A DNA stretch of 52,422 bases. It comes from Lachnospiraceae bacterium (GTDB taxonomy: Bacteria; Bacillota; Clostridia; Lachnospirales; Lachnospiraceae). The stretch covers positions 1 to 52,422 of the forward strand of contig JAFSPF010000091.1 in the NCBI GenBank assembly GCA_017443065.1. The letters are read 5' to 3'. The notes below the pieces were generated by a model. That model made no database searches. It was given only the letters and a program-made list of their open reading frames with translations, and had not been told where the DNA came from. Positions within the stretch are counted from its first letter, which is position 1; each line of letters starts with the position of its first letter. Positions 8,768 to 18,165 of this stretch are shown here, one piece after another. The position numbers and the translations under genes are program-made.

Positions 8768-10492
8768 ATGGAAACAGGAACAGTCAGCGGCGTCAACGGA
8801 AACCTCATCAGTGTTGATTTCGGGGGCTCTGTCCGCAAAAACGAAGTGGGATACATCCTCGTGGATGACAAGCGCTTAAAGGGCGAGGTCATCCGGATCA
8901 GGAACGGCATCATCAGTATGCAGATTTACGAGATGACCGACGGCATCAAGGTCGGGGACAAGGTGGAGTTCACGGGAGAGCTCATGAGCGTGGACTTGGG
9001 TCCCGGACTTCTGTCGCAGGTCTTTGACGGTCTGCAGAATCCGCTGCCCGCCCTCGCGGAGAAAACGGGATTCTTCCTGGAAAGAGGCGTTTATCTGGAC
9101 GCCATCCCGGACCGTGACTGGGAATTCACCCCGACGGTGCAGGCCGGAGACAGCGTGCGGGCGGGTTCCACGATCGGCACCGTGCCGGAGGGACTCTTCA
9201 CCAATCACATCATGGTGCCCTTTACCTTAAAGGGAGATGACTGGAAGGTGAAGAGCATCAAGGAGGCCGGCACCTATAATGTGCATGCCAATATCTGCAC
9301 CATCGAAAACAGCAAGGGAGAGACAAGGGATCTCACGATGGTGTTCACACAGCCCGTCAAACAGGCCGTGAAATGCTACGAAGAAAAATTACGCCCCACC
9401 GAACCACTGGTGACGAAGCTGCGTTGTATCGACGGCTTCCTGCCGGTGGCCAAGGGCGGCACCTTCTGTACACCGGGACCCTTCGGTGCCGGTAAAACCG
9501 TGTTACAGCATATGCAGGCGAAAAACTCCGATGTGGACATCGTGATTGTGGCGGCCTGCGGCGAACGCGCCGGTGAGGTCGTGGAAGTGCTGACGGAGTT
9601 CCCGGAGCTGGAAGACCCGAAGACGGGACGCTCGCTCATGGAGCGCACGATCATCATCTGTAATACCTCCTCCATGCCGGTTGCGGCAAGAGAAGCTTCC
9701 TGCTATACGGCGGTGACGCTGGCGGAATATTACAGACAGATGGGACTGGACGTGCTGCTGCTGGCGGACTCCACCTCCCGCTGGGCGCAGGCCATGCGTG
9801 AGATGAGCGGACGTCTGGAGGAAATCCCCGGCGAAGAAGCCTTCCCCGCATACCTGGAATCCACGATCGCATCCTTCTACGAAAGAGCCGGTAAGGTACG
9901 CCTGAAGGACGGCAGCATCTCCTCCATCACGATCGGCGGAACGGTGTCTCCCGCGGGCGGTAACTTTGAAGAACCCGTGACACAGGCGACGCTGAAGGTT
10001 GTGGGCGCGTTCCACGGTCTTTCCAGGGAACGCTCGGATGCCCGTAAATATCCGTCCATTCACCCGGTGGATTCCTGGTCCAAGTACAAGGGTGTCATTG
10101 AGATGGACCGCGTGGAGAAGGCGAGAGGTATGCTGATCCGCAGCATCGAAGTCAACCAGATGATGAAGGTCGTCGGTGAGGAGGGTACCTCCAATGATGA
10201 CTACGTCATCTATCAGAAGGGAGAGCTTCTGGATGCGGTGTTCCTGCAGCAGAACTCCTTTGATCCGATCGATGCGGCCTGCGTGCCGGAGAGACAGAAT
10301 AAAGAATTTGATCTTCTGTACGATGCCATGATGCAGACCTATGATCTGCCCGATAAAAAGGACATCCGCCAGTTCTTCAACCAGCTGCGTCAGGAGTTCC
10401 TGGACTGGCACGGAACGGAATTTGAATCGGAAGCGTTCAAGGCACAGGAAAAGAAGATTTCTGATCTGTATATGTCAAAGGTCGCACAGTAG
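8768..10492 (+). CDS. ntpA: V/A-type ATPase catalytic subunit A
   Basis: 574 residues, a full-length catalytic subunit. The Walker A motif is GPFGAGKT at about residues 236-243 and the Walker B region [12 protein letters not shown] at about 326-337. The non-homologous bulge domain typical of V/A ATPases lies at about 110-190 (with the VPFTLKGD segment). The C-terminal part is the helical domain. It hydrolyses or makes ATP in the A3B3 head. The start ATG follows TAGGAGA. Its reading frame is clean and contiguous with ntpB. Confidence 0.96.
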   Translation: METGTVSGVNGNLISVDFGGSVRKNEVGYILVDDKRLKGEVIRIRNGIISMQIYEMTDGIKVGDKVEFTGELMSVDLGPGLLSQVFDGLQNPLPALAEKTGFFLERGVYLDAIPDRDWEFTPTVQAGDSVRAGSTIGTVPEGLFTNHIMVPFTLKGDDWKVKSIKEAGTYNVHANICTIENSKGETRDLTMVFTQPVKQAVKCYEEKLRPTEPLVTKLRCIDGFLPVAKGGTFCTPGPFGAGKTVLQHMQAKNSDVDIVIVAACGERAGEVVEVLTEFPELEDPKTGRSLMERTIIICNTSSMPVAAREASCYTAVTLAEYYRQMGLDVLLLADSTSRWAQAMREMSGRLEEIPGEEAFPAYLESTIASFYERAGKVRLKDGSISSITIGGTVSPAGGNFEEPVTQATLKVVGAFHGLSRERSDARKYPSIHPVDSWSKYKGVIEMDRVEKARGMLIRSIEVNQMMKVVGEEGTSNDDYVIYQKGELLDAVFLQQNSFDPIDAACVPERQNKEFDLLYDAMMQTYDLPDKKDIRQFFNQLRQEFLDWHGTEFESEAFKAQEKKISDLYMSKVAQ

Positions 10493-10503
10493 GAGGTCGG
10501 AAC

Positions 10504-11799
10504 ATGCAGAAGGTATATACAAAGATAGAATCCATTGTCGGCAACGTGGTCACCGTCCGTGCGGAGGGTGTCAGGAACGCGGACCTTGCGATGGTCGGTG
10601 ATTCCTACGCCAACGTCATCAAGCTGGACGGCGACATGGTGTCACTCCAGGTCTTCGCGGGTGCGCAGGGCGTCAGCACGACGGACGAGGTACGCTTCCT
10701 CGGACGTCCCATGATGGTGTCCTTCTCGGATCATTTGCTCGGGCGCATCTTTGACGGTGCGGGCGTGCCGAGAGACAACGGTCCGGCGCTGACGGAAAAC
10801 ATGATTCCGATCGGCGGCCCTTCCTTTAACCCCAGCAAACGTACCCTGCCGAACAAGATGATCCGCACGGGTATCCCGATGATCGACGTGTTCAACACGC
10901 TGGTGGAGAGCCAGAAGCTCCCGATCTTCTCCATCTCCGGTGAGCCTTACAACCAGCTGCTCTCCCGCATCGCCATGCAGGCGGAGGTTGACGTCATCAT
11001 CCTCGGCGGCATGGGCCTGAAATACGATGACTACATGGAATTCCGCGACACGCTCGAAAAGGGCGGCGCCATGAGCCACACCGTCATGTTCATCCACACC
11101 GCGGCGGACCCGATCGTGGAATGCACGCTGGTGCCGGATATGTCACTGGCGGTGGCGGAGCAGTTCGCACTGACGGGAAAACGCGTGCTGGTGCTGCTCA
11201 CGGATATGACGAACTTTGCGGACGCACAAAAAGAAATGGCGATCACCATGGAACAGGTGCCGAGTAACCGCGGTTACCCGGGCGATCTTTACAGCTCCCT
11301 GGCCTCCCGTTACGAAAAGGCCGTGGATATCGACGGCGCGGGCTCCATCACCATCCTCGGTGTCACGACGATGCCCGGTGATGACGTCACGCACCCGGTG
11401 CCGGACAACACGGGATACATCACGGAGGGACAGTATTACTTAAAGAGCGGACACATTGAGCCCTTCGGTTCGCTGTCCCGTCTGAAGCAGAACGTGAACG
11501 GCAAGACAAGGAATGACCACCGTGCGCTGATGGACGGCATGATCCGTCTGTACGCACAGTATAAGGATTCCCTGGAGAAACGCTCCATGGGCTTCATGAT
11601 GACGGAGTGGGACGACAAGCTTCTGAAATACGGCGAAATGTTCGAGACGAAGCTGATGGATCTGTCCGTGAACATCCCGCTCGAAAACGCGCTGGATCTC
11701 GGCTGGGAGATTCTTGCGGACTGCTTTGAGCCGAACGAGACCGGTATGCAGACCGCACTGCTGAAGGAACGCTGGCCGGACAAGGCAGCCGTGGCGTAA
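10504..11799 (+). CDS. ntpB: V/A-type ATPase regulatory subunit B
   Basis: 431 residues. It has the F1/V1 alpha-beta fold but lacks a functional P-loop: the Walker A position reads SGEPYNQL (about residues 139-146), as in other B subunits. The SLSRL segment near residue 327 and the GKTRNDH segment after it are typical of the family, which contributes the arginine finger to the catalytic site. SD AGGAGG is eight bases before the ATG. It forms the A3B3 hexamer with NtpA. Confidence 0.95.
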   Translation: MQKVYTKIESIVGNVVTVRAEGVRNADLAMVGDSYANVIKLDGDMVSLQVFAGAQGVSTTDEVRFLGRPMMVSFSDHLLGRIFDGAGVPRDNGPALTENMIPIGGPSFNPSKRTLPNKMIRTGIPMIDVFNTLVESQKLPIFSISGEPYNQLLSRIAMQAEVDVIILGGMGLKYDDYMEFRDTLEKGGAMSHTVMFIHTAADPIVECTLVPDMSLAVAEQFALTGKRVLVLLTDMTNFADAQKEMAITMEQVPSNRGYPGDLYSSLASRYEKAVDIDGAGSITILGVTTMPGDDVTHPVPDNTGYITEGQYYLKSGHIEPFGSLSRLKQNVNGKTRNDHRALMDGMIRLYAQYKDSLEKRSMGFMMTEWDDKLLKYGEMFETKLMDLSVNIPLENALDLGWEILADCFEPNETGMQTALLKERWPDKAAVA

Positions 11800-11811
11800 A
11801 GGAAAACTTCT

Positions 11812-12423
11812 ATGGCGATAAAGCTGACAAAAAACGAACTGAAAAAGCAGAAGGAAAACCTGAAGCAGTTCGAACGCTATCTGCCGACGCTGCAGCTCAA
11901 AAAACAGCAGCTGCAGTCCGTGATCATGAAGATCCGCGCGGACTTAGAGGCTAAGGTGGCCGAGCGCGAGGAGATGATCGGCGGCCTGGACGACTGGGTG
12001 GCGGTCTTTGCGGAAAATGAGATCTTTGAAGAGACGAAGCGGCTGGAGCAGATGGTGCAGCCGGACAAGGTCATCACCGGCACGGAAAACATCGCCGGTG
12101 TGACGGTGCCCTCCTTCAAGGAGCTGACCTTCAAGGAAATCAATTACGATGTGGAGGAGTATCCGCTGTGGGTGGATACGGCCGTGTTCCGCCTGCGTGA
12201 TATCGCAACGCTGGACGCCTTTGTGGCGACGCTCCGGAAACAGTCGGAGCTGCTGGAAGCGGAACTCAGGACGACATCCCAGCGCGTGAACCTCTTCGAA
12301 AAGGTCAAGATTCCGGAGGCCAAGGAAAACATCCGCGTGATCCAGGTGTACCTCGGTGACCAGCAGACGGCGGCCGTGGTACGCGGCAAGATTTCAAAGA
12401 AAAAGTTAGAGGCGGCGCAATAA
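11812..12423 (+). CDS. ntpD: V/A-type ATPase subunit D (central rotor shaft)
   Basis: 203 residues beginning MAIKLTKNELKKQKENL. Long amphipathic helices at both ends (about 1-65 and 135-185) flank a short beta region, the antiparallel coiled-coil layout of subunit D, equivalent to gamma in F-ATPases. It turns inside the A3B3 head and links it to the membrane ring. SD is weak (GGAAAACTTCT), consistent with translational coupling to ntpB, which ends 12 bases upstream. Confidence 0.9.
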   Translation: MAIKLTKNELKKQKENLKQFERYLPTLQLKKQQLQSVIMKIRADLEAKVAEREEMIGGLDDWVAVFAENEIFEETKRLEQMVQPDKVITGTENIAGVTVPSFKELTFKEINYDVEEYPLWVDTAVFRLRDIATLDAFVATLRKQSELLEAELRTTSQRVNLFEKVKIPEAKENIRVIQVYLGDQQTAAVVRGKISKKKLEAAQ

Positions 12424-12436
12424 AGGGGATACATGC

Positions 12437-14263
12437 ATGATTGAAAAAATGAAAAAAGTGCATATCGTCACGTCCGTCTCCGGAAAAGAAGAGATGCTGA
12501 ACGGTCTTCGTGACATCGGCGTGGTGCATATCGCGGAACGGAAAGCCGCGGAACGCACCGTGACGGACCGCTTTCAGAATCTCTCCAGGACAGAAATGAC
12601 CCTGAAGGAATATGCCGATCCGAAACAGAAAAAGGGAAGCGCTGAGATCCTGAAAGGCAAGGCCTTTGAGGAGATGTACGAAAAGGTGCGGGAGGCGATC
12701 GAGGAAAAAGCCAACCTCACGCAGGAGATCGGCGCGGCCAACATGGAGATCGACAGGATTTCGGCCTGGGGCGATTTCTCACCGGAGGAGCTCTCCTCCT
12801 TAAAGGAGCACGGATTTGATTTCCATTTCTACCGCATCGGGGAAAAGGAATTCGCAAATGCCCTGCAGGATGAAAACATCAGGCTGATCCGGCTGGGCGA
12901 GATGGATAAACAGAAAGCGATCGCCGTGATCGGCACCCTGCCCCCGGAGATCCAGGCGACGGAGTTTGCGCCGCCGGAAAAGAGCCTTGCGGCCCTCCGG
13001 AAGGAGGTCGAAGACGCAGGCGCGAAGATCGCGGAATGTGATAAGGTCTTAAAGGATAACTCCGTTTATGACGAGAGCTTCAAGGCGGAGATGATCCGTG
13101 CACAGAACAGCGTGAATTTCTCCGAGGCGGAGGAAACGCTCGAAGGGGATACGGATTTTGTCTGGATCTCCGGCTACATTCCGGAGGATGATTCGGAGAA
13201 GATCCGGCAGATGGCCTCCGCAAAGGGCTGTGCCTTCGCCATCGAAGACGTGGCGGAGGATGACGAGACCGTCCCGACGAAGGTGCGCTACAGCAAGATC
13301 TCGGGACTGATCAAGCCGGTCTTTGATATCCTCGGCATCCTTCCGGGTTACCGCGAACAGGATATTTCTCTCTGGTTCTTCCTGTTCTTTACCTTGTTCT
13401 TTGCGATGATCATCGGCGACGGCGCCTACGGTGTGCTGATTCTGATTGCCACCGTCGTGATCCATATGAAGCAGAAGAAGTTGACGAACATCACCTTCCT
13501 GCTCTATGTGCTTTCGATCGGTACGATCATCTGGGGCGCCGTGACCGGCACCTGGTTCGGCTTAGAGAGCGCGATGGAAACGCCCCTGCGTTACCTTGTC
13601 ATCCCGCGCTTTGCGTCCTATCCGCAGTATTTCGGATATGAGGCACAGTATGCCTATGACGGCGTCATGAAGTTTTCCTTCACGATCGGCGCGATTCAGA
13701 TGGCATTGGGCGCGCTCCTCTCCATCCGCAAGAAGCTTCCGCAGAAGGATCTGTCCTGGGTGGCGGATCTCGGCTGGATGGTGGCGATCATCGCCATGTA
13801 TTTCCTCTCGCTGAATCTGGTGATTGGGGAGAACATCCCGATGATGCCGGTCTTCGTTGCAGTCGGAATCGCATTCCTTCTGGTGGTTCTTTTCGGCGGG
13901 ATGTCGCCGGACAAGACCTTCGGACAGGGATTGAAGTCCGGCCTTGCGGATGCCTTTACGGTCTTCCTGAATACGATCAGCTGCTTCGGTAACGTTATGA
14001 GTTACATCCGTCTGTTTGCCGTCGGCATGGCGGGCGTTGCGATCTCGCAGAGCTTCAACAGCATGGCGGGGCAGATGTCGGGACCGCTTCTGGTCGCCGC
14101 GGTGCTGATCGTGGTTGTCGGACACGGACTGAACATCATCATGTGCTTCCTGTCCGTCGTGGTGCACGGTGTGCGTCTGAACGTGCTGGAGTTTTCCGGC
14201 CAGGCAGGCCTCGAATGGACGGGCATTGCCTACGAACCTTTTAAAAAGATCGGCGAGGAATAA
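12437..14263 (+). CDS. ntpI: V/A-type ATPase subunit I (a-type stator)
   Basis: 608 residues. About 1-300 are cytoplasmic with coiled-coil arms. About 310-600 are membrane-embedded with seven or eight segments, beginning at DISLWFFLFFTLFFAMIIGD. The conserved channel arginine is R525 in NVMSYIRLFAVG. This subunit forms the ion half-channels against the proteolipid ring. At 608 residues it is slightly shorter than many homologues, with no sign of a break. The proteolipid gene follows after a 76-base gap. Confidence 0.94.
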   Translation: MIEKMKKVHIVTSVSGKEEMLNGLRDIGVVHIAERKAAERTVTDRFQNLSRTEMTLKEYADPKQKKGSAEILKGKAFEEMYEKVREAIEEKANLTQEIGAANMEIDRISAWGDFSPEELSSLKEHGFDFHFYRIGEKEFANALQDENIRLIRLGEMDKQKAIAVIGTLPPEIQATEFAPPEKSLAALRKEVEDAGAKIAECDKVLKDNSVYDESFKAEMIRAQNSVNFSEAEETLEGDTDFVWISGYIPEDDSEKIRQMASAKGCAFAIEDVAEDDETVPTKVRYSKISGLIKPVFDILGILPGYREQDISLWFFLFFTLFFAMIIGDGAYGVLILIATVVIHMKQKKLTNITFLLYVLSIGTIIWGAVTGTWFGLESAMETPLRYLVIPRFASYPQYFGYEAQYAYDGVMKFSFTIGAIQMALGALLSIRKKLPQKDLSWVADLGWMVAIIAMYFLSLNLVIGENIPMMPVFVAVGIAFLLVVLFGGMSPDKTFGQGLKSGLADAFTVFLNTISCFGNVMSYIRLFAVGMAGVAISQSFNSMAGQMSGPLLVAAVLIVVVGHGLNIIMCFLSVVVHGVRLNVLEFSGQAGLEWTGIAYEPFKKIGEE

Positions 14264-14294
14264 AGCCGTTCTGATAAATGCGTAACTTAAGTGA

Positions 14295-14323
14295 CTTATG
14301 TGTGCGTGACACACGAAAATAAG
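14295..14323 (+). other. Small hairpin upstream of the proteolipid gene
   Basis: CTTAT/ATAAG and GTGTG/CACAC pair around a five-base loop, ending just before the SD AAAGGAG. It could tune translation of the high-copy ring subunit; the stem is short. Confidence 0.3.
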
Positions 14324-14339
14324 AAAAGGAGAAACTATC

Positions 14340-14777
14340 ATGAATCTTGCACTTCTTGGAATGGCTGCTGCTCTTGGTTTGTCTGCTACCGGTTCGGCTT
14401 TCGGTGCCGGCTTTGCCGGTATGGCCTCGGTCGGTGCTTGGAAAAAGTGCTATGCCAGCGGCAAACCCGCCCCCTTCATCATGATCGCCTTCACCGGCGC
14501 ACCGCTGACGCAGACGATCTACGGCTTCCTGCTGATGCAGTTCCTGAATGTCCCGGGCATTGATCCGGGTCTGGCGCTCGGCTGCGGCATCTTCGGCGGT
14601 CTGGCGATCGGCATGTCTGCGCTCTTCCAGGGACGATGCGCTGCAGCCTCCGCAGACGCCTTGGGCGCGACAGGAAAGGGTACCGCAAACTACTTCATTG
14701 TTATCGGTATCGCGGAAACGGTCGCTCTGTTTACGCTGGTCTTCTGCCTGCTGCTTATCAACAGCGCTGCTGCCTGA
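14340..14777 (+). CDS. ntpK: V/A-type ATPase proteolipid subunit K (rotor ring)
   Basis: 145 residues, a double hairpin of four membrane helices. The ion-binding Glu is E126 in helix 4 (GIAETVALF). Helix 2 has APLTQTIYGF (T57, Q58, Y61) and helix 3 has FQGR (Q97). These line up with T64, Q65, Y68, Q110 and E139 of Enterococcus hirae NtpK, where they coordinate Na+; the position of L61 is Ala here. I infer Na+ coupling with moderate confidence. SD AAAGGAG precedes the ATG. The operon ends at the hairpin at 14839-14864. Confidence 0.93.
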   Translation: MNLALLGMAAALGLSATGSAFGAGFAGMASVGAWKKCYASGKPAPFIMIAFTGAPLTQTIYGFLLMQFLNVPGIDPGLALGCGIFGGLAIGMSALFQGRCAAASADALGATGKGTANYFIVIGIAETVALFTLVFCLLLINSAAA

Positions 14778-14838
14778 TTGATGCCGGCAATACAACAGGT
14801 TCGAATCATTTTGTAAGGATGAGTCTGATCGCAAAAAC

Positions 14839-14864
14839 GGCGTACGGGCCTGTGCCCGTACGCC
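14839..14864. terminator. Bidirectional terminator between ntpK and the AAA ATPase
   Basis: A perfect 11-bp stem (GGCGTACGGGC/GCCCGTACGCC) with a four-base loop. On the minus strand it is followed directly by GTTTTTGC. On the plus strand the T-rich stretch TTGCGTTAGTTTTT follows. Confidence 0.85.
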
Positions 14865-14877
14865 TTGCGTTAGTTTT

Positions 14878-15981
14878 TCATGAACCCTGCTCTTTGATAA
14901 ACTCCACAAGCAGCGGGATGGCGCAGCGGACTTCGCCGCGCGCGGGTGAAATGATGATGCCGGCATCAAGGAGGCGGCGGCGGTAGTTATTGACCGAGTC
15001 CGGGGACGCCTGCATCCGTTCGGCAATCAGTTTCACCGGCGTGTTTCCTTCCGGGGACAGGGATGCGATAAAGAGTCTCTCCATGCCGGTGAGAGCTTCC
15101 GCGATTGCAATACATACACCGTTCTTGAAGTCCTCTTCCGCCATCTGAAGCGCTTTTGTAAGCTGCTTTCCGCTGATATGGCCGTTTTCTCCTGCATAAC
15201 GCGTCATATAATGTCCGATCAGCTGCATGCGATAGGGGGAACCTTCTGCGGCTTTGGCAGCCCGCATGCGGTCCGCTTCGGAAACCGCAAGACCGCATGT
15301 CTGAAACGCGTAGGAAAAGAAAGCGTCGATTTCTCCGGTCTGCAGGCTGGAGAGCGTCGCTTTTTTTGCGCGGTGTAAAAAGGTCAGCACTTTATCGTTT
15401 AACAGGGAAGAAACGGCGCCCGGAAGGCCGGCCATGGCAATGGCGGCGTTGCGACCGGCACCGACAAGCTCCTGATAGGCGATCGCAAGCTCGCGCAGTT
15501 CGGAATCATTTCCCTGCACCTCATCGACGAGAATCAAAAGCCCCTTACCCATTGCATCGATCTGCTCTGAAAGACGCATGAGCTTATAGGCGAAGCTGTG
15601 TCCTTCCTGCGCTTCCTGAGTGAACGAGAGATTGGCGCTGATGCCAAAGGCACCGACACCGCCGCCGCTGATACGCTTTTTCCTCTTCGGAGCGGTTTGG
15701 GAAGCCTCATATTCCAGTTTTTCGAGGATGCGATCCAGCATGCCGTTTCCCGCAACCGTGGGGGAGGCAACAATAAAGCCCTGTTTGACAGCCTCCTCCG
15801 CCAGGGACAAAAGGAGGACGGTTTTGCCGCTGCCGCGTTGTCCCATGATGAGAGTCGCGCGATCCCGGTTTCCCGCAGGCCCCCGCAGCCCCTCCTTGAA
15901 CTCGCTGATGATCTGTTCCCGTCCCAGCAGAATGGCGGGTTTTCTTCCAAAAGATGGTGAAAAAACACTGTCATCAATCAT
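14878..15981 (-). CDS. AAA/STAND-like ATPase with C-terminal winged helix
   Basis: 367 residues. Walker A is GQRGSGKT (47-54); Walker B is ILVDEVQ (150-156, acidic D153 and E154). The rest of the ATPase domain extends to about residue 280. The last 70 or so residues (NTPVKLIAERMQ..SVNNYRRRLLDAG) read as a winged helix. The layout resembles Orc/Cdc6-like or archaeal-type ATPases. The function is not known; DNA binding is inferred from the winged helix. The ATG at 15981 has SD GAGAGG six bases upstream, better than an ATG six codons earlier. Five ATCTAT repeats lie just upstream and may be its binding sites. It ends at a shared terminator with the V-ATPase operon. Confidence 0.8.
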   Translation of the reverse strand: MIDDSVFSPSFGRKPAILLGREQIISEFKEGLRGPAGNRDRATLIMGQRGSGKTVLLLSLAEEAVKQGFIVASPTVAGNGMLDRILEKLEYEASQTAPKRKKRISGGGVGAFGISANLSFTQEAQEGHSFAYKLMRLSEQIDAMGKGLLILVDEVQGNDSELRELAIAYQELVGAGRNAAIAMAGLPGAVSSLLNDKVLTFLHRAKKATLSSLQTGEIDAFFSYAFQTCGLAVSEADRMRAAKAAEGSPYRMQLIGHYMTRYAGENGHISGKQLTKALQMAEEDFKNGVCIAIAEALTGMERLFIASLSPEGNTPVKLIAERMQASPDSVNNYRRRLLDAGIIISPARGEVRCAIPLLVEFIKEQGS

Positions 15982-16014
15982 GCCACACCTCTCATACATA
16001 AAAATGTCGGTTTT

Positions 16015-16058
16015 ATCTATTTTTATCTATTTGATCTATTTACATCTATTTTATCTAT
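16015..16058. repeat. Five ATCTAT repeats at helical spacing
   Basis: ATCTAT occurs at 16015, 16025, 16034, 16044 and 16053, spaced 10, 9, 10 and 9 bases, so all copies face the same side of the helix. The array lies 33-77 bases upstream of the ATPase start. Confidence 0.7.
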
Positions 16059-16124
16059 TTGTAGAAAACGTGTCAACCTGCGGTATGCATAGAAGGGGAG
16101 TGAATGGTATCTGCACAGGGAGTG

Positions 16125-16133
16125 TGGTATACT
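16125..16133 (+). promoter_or_regulatory. Extended -10 promoter of maf
   Basis: TGGTATACT is an extended -10 box 30 bases before the maf start. No good -35 box is seen, as is usual for extended -10 promoters. Confidence 0.5.
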
Positions 16134-16163
16134 GAGTGACAGCCTAACAGGAGGATAATGCTT

Positions 16164-16862
16164 ATGACTTCATTGAAACTACCGGAGGTTTTTATCCTGG
16201 CGTCCGCGTCACCGCGCAGGAAGGAGCTGATCCGGCTGATCGGAATTGACCCGAAGATCGAGCCGTCTGCGCTGAAGGAGGATGTGCAGACATCCGATCC
16301 CGCGGAACTGGTGAGAAAACTGTCTGCGCAGAAAGCCGCGGATATCGCCTCCCGTCATCATGACGGAGAGATCGTGATCGGTGCGGATACCTGCGTGTAT
16401 CTGCCGCCGGAATCCGTCGCCGGAGAGATTCTCGGGAAGCCGCATACGCATTTGGAGGCGGAGGAAATGGTTCGTAAATTGCAGGGACGGACGCATGAGG
16501 TCTATACGGGTGTGACGATCATCCGCTGCCCCACTACGGTGGGGCAGACGGACGGTGACACTGCAACGGAGGGAGATACTGCCGGGAAAGAAGGGGTCTC
16601 CGCTGACAGAGAGGATGCAGGGAAGGCATCCACTTACAGTTTTGTGGAAAAAACCTCCGTCACCGTTTATCCGATGACGGAGGAGGAGATCACGCTGTAT
16701 TCCCTGCTGGAGGAGCCGATGGACAAGGCCGGGGCTTACGCGGTGCAGGGCGTTTTTTCCAGGTTCATCAAAAGCCTCGACGGAGATTACTTTAATGTCA
16801 TGGGGCTGCCGCTCGGGCGGCTGTATCAGGAGCTGAAAGCAACAGGAGGGATCGAAGAATGA
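16164..16862 (+). CDS. maf: Maf-like nucleotide pyrophosphatase
   Basis: 232 residues. The N-terminus FILASASPRRKELI and the core IVIGADTCVYL are the Maf signatures; KPHTHLEAEEMVRKLQGRTH and the C-terminal GDYFNVMGLPL complete the family pattern. Members hydrolyse non-canonical nucleoside triphosphates such as dTTP, UTP or modified forms. An insertion of about 30-35 residues (about 123-156, rich in Gly, Asp, Thr) interrupts the segment between IIRC and SFVEKT. I prefer ATG 16164 because AGGAGG (16149-16154) is only three bases from the alternative ATG at 16158. The stop overlaps the next gene by ATGA. Confidence 0.88.
   Translation: MTSLKLPEVFILASASPRRKELIRLIGIDPKIEPSALKEDVQTSDPAELVRKLSAQKAADIASRHHDGEIVIGADTCVYLPPESVAGEILGKPHTHLEAEEMVRKLQGRTHEVYTGVTIIRCPTTVGQTDGDTATEGDTAGKEGVSADREDAGKASTYSFVEKTSVTVYPMTEEEITLYSLLEEPMDKAGAYAVQGVFSRFIKSLDGDYFNVMGLPLGRLYQELKATGGIEE
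16526..16547. repeat. Perfect hairpin inside the maf insertion
   Basis: CTGCCCCAC and GTGGGGCAG pair perfectly around four bases, in frame, at the start of the extra maf segment. A second inverted repeat, GGATGC/GCATCC (16613-16631), lies near its end. Confidence 0.6.
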
Positions 16863-17944
16863 CATTTTACATGCCGGCAAAGGTGTACGCGGAAGAAAAC
16901 TGTGTGAAGGCGCATGCGAAGGAAGTCTGCGCGCTCGGGAAAAAGGCGTTGATCGTCACGGGAAGGATGAGCGCGGAAAAGAACGGCTCGCTGAAGGACG
17001 TGACGGAGGTGCTGGAGGCGGGCGGCATCGCCTGGGCGCAGTACAAGGACATTGAGGAAAATCCTTCCGTCGAGACGATCATGAAGGCGAGGGACTTCGG
17101 CGTCGCGGAAGGCGTGGACTTCGTGATCGGCATCGGCGGCGGCAGCCCGATGGACGCGGCAAAGGCCATTGCGCTGATGATCCGTCACAAAGAGGAGGAC
17201 TGGGAATTCCTGTACGGGGAGGATCGGGGCGAAACCATCCTGCCGCTCGTGCTGATTCCCACGACCTGCGGCTCCGGCTCCGAGGTGACGGGGATTTCCG
17301 TCCTGACGCGTCATGACCTCAGGACGAAGGGCTCCGTGCCGCACCGGATGTTTGCGAAGCTGGCGCTGCTGGACGGGAAGTATCTGGCATCCCTGCCGAA
17401 GAAGGTGCTGGCGGATACCTCGACGGATGCCTTCTGCCACCTGACGGAGAGCTACATCAACAATGCCGCGACGCCCTACAGCCGGATGTGCGTGGAGGCG
17501 GGATTAAAGCTCTGGCGGGAGTGTAAGGATGTGGTGCGCGGGAAAAAGGAGGCGACAGAGGAAGACCTTCTGAAACTGCTGAATGCCTCGGCCTTTGGCG
17601 GCATGGCGATCGCGCACACGGGCACCTGCCTGCCGCACGCCATGAGCTATTCCATTACCTATGATGTCGGCGTAAAGCACGGCATGGCCTGCGGGTTGTT
17701 CCAGCCCGCCTTTGTGAAGGAGGCATCGGAGGAGGACCGCCGTTTCATCCTGGAACACGCGGGCTTTGAGAGCGTGGAGGAGATGCGCTCTTATATCGAA
17801 GAGGTCTGCGGGAAGGCGGAGGATGTTTCGGAAAAGGATCTGGAGCGGACCGTACAGGAGGCCCTGAACAATCCGGCCAAGACCTCCCATGCGCCTTTCC
17901 CGGTGGATGAGGCGCTGTTACGGAGGATGGCGGGGCTGGAGTGA
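16859..17944 (+). CDS. Iron-containing alcohol dehydrogenase
   Basis: 361 residues. The N-terminal nucleotide-binding half has GIGGGSPMDAAKAIA at about residues 90-104. The C-terminal half carries the metal site: Asp and His of DAFCHLTE, then AHTGTCLPHAMSY and KHGMACG. The family reduces aldehydes or ketones with NAD(P)H, using Fe2+. It is compact compared with the usual 380-390 residues but shows no break. It overlaps maf by four bases. The substrate cannot be predicted. A terminator follows at 18023. Confidence 0.9.
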   Translation: MTFYMPAKVYAEENCVKAHAKEVCALGKKALIVTGRMSAEKNGSLKDVTEVLEAGGIAWAQYKDIEENPSVETIMKARDFGVAEGVDFVIGIGGGSPMDAAKAIALMIRHKEEDWEFLYGEDRGETILPLVLIPTTCGSGSEVTGISVLTRHDLRTKGSVPHRMFAKLALLDGKYLASLPKKVLADTSTDAFCHLTESYINNAATPYSRMCVEAGLKLWRECKDVVRGKKEATEEDLLKLLNASAFGGMAIAHTGTCLPHAMSYSITYDVGVKHGMACGLFQPAFVKEASEEDRRFILEHAGFESVEEMRSYIEEVCGKAEDVSEKDLERTVQEALNNPAKTSHAPFPVDEALLRRMAGLE

Positions 17945-17955
17945 GCAGGCTGTCC

Positions 17956-18005
17956 GGTGAGCATGCTCCCCGAACGCGGCACCCCGAACTCGGAATGCTG
18001 CGCAT
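17956..18005. repeat. Copy of a dispersed intergenic repeat
   Basis: Two segments match the intergenic region at 36672-36781: GGTGAGCAxGCTCCCC (17956-17971, one mismatch to 36766-36781) and a 26-base block (17980-18005, 23 of 26 identical to 36672-36697). The order of the two is reversed between the loci. Confidence 0.6.
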
Positions 18006-18022
18006 GAAAAAGTCTGAAAAAT

Positions 18023-18062
18023 GCAGGCAGCCCGATTTTTCGGGAATAAGCCTGCTTTTTTT
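18023..18062 (+). terminator. Terminator of the maf-alcohol dehydrogenase unit
   Basis: GCAGGC (18023-18028) pairs with GCCTGC (18050-18055), with an inner CCCGA/TCGGG stem, followed by seven T. Confidence 0.85.
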
Positions 18063-18153
18063 GACACAAACCGCTTCGCAACGGTGAAGAATCACCCAAT
18101 CTTCATAATCTTTGCAAAATAATCTGACAAATCCCTTTATTCTTTTCATAAGC

Positions 18154-18165
18154 AGCCGATACAAT
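18154..18165 (+). promoter_or_regulatory. Possible -10 element of the tandem chemoreceptor operon
   Basis: GCCGATAC (18154-18161) resembles a sigma-28 -10 box, and the overlapping TACAAT (18160-18165) a sigma-A one. Neither has a good -35. The box ends 101 bases before the start codon. The rest of the 317-base gap holds only the repeat and terminator listed here. Confidence 0.35.

Noticed and set aside
18061-18066. TTGACA -35-like box
   Set aside because: It overlaps the T run of a terminator and has no -10 box at a fitting distance.
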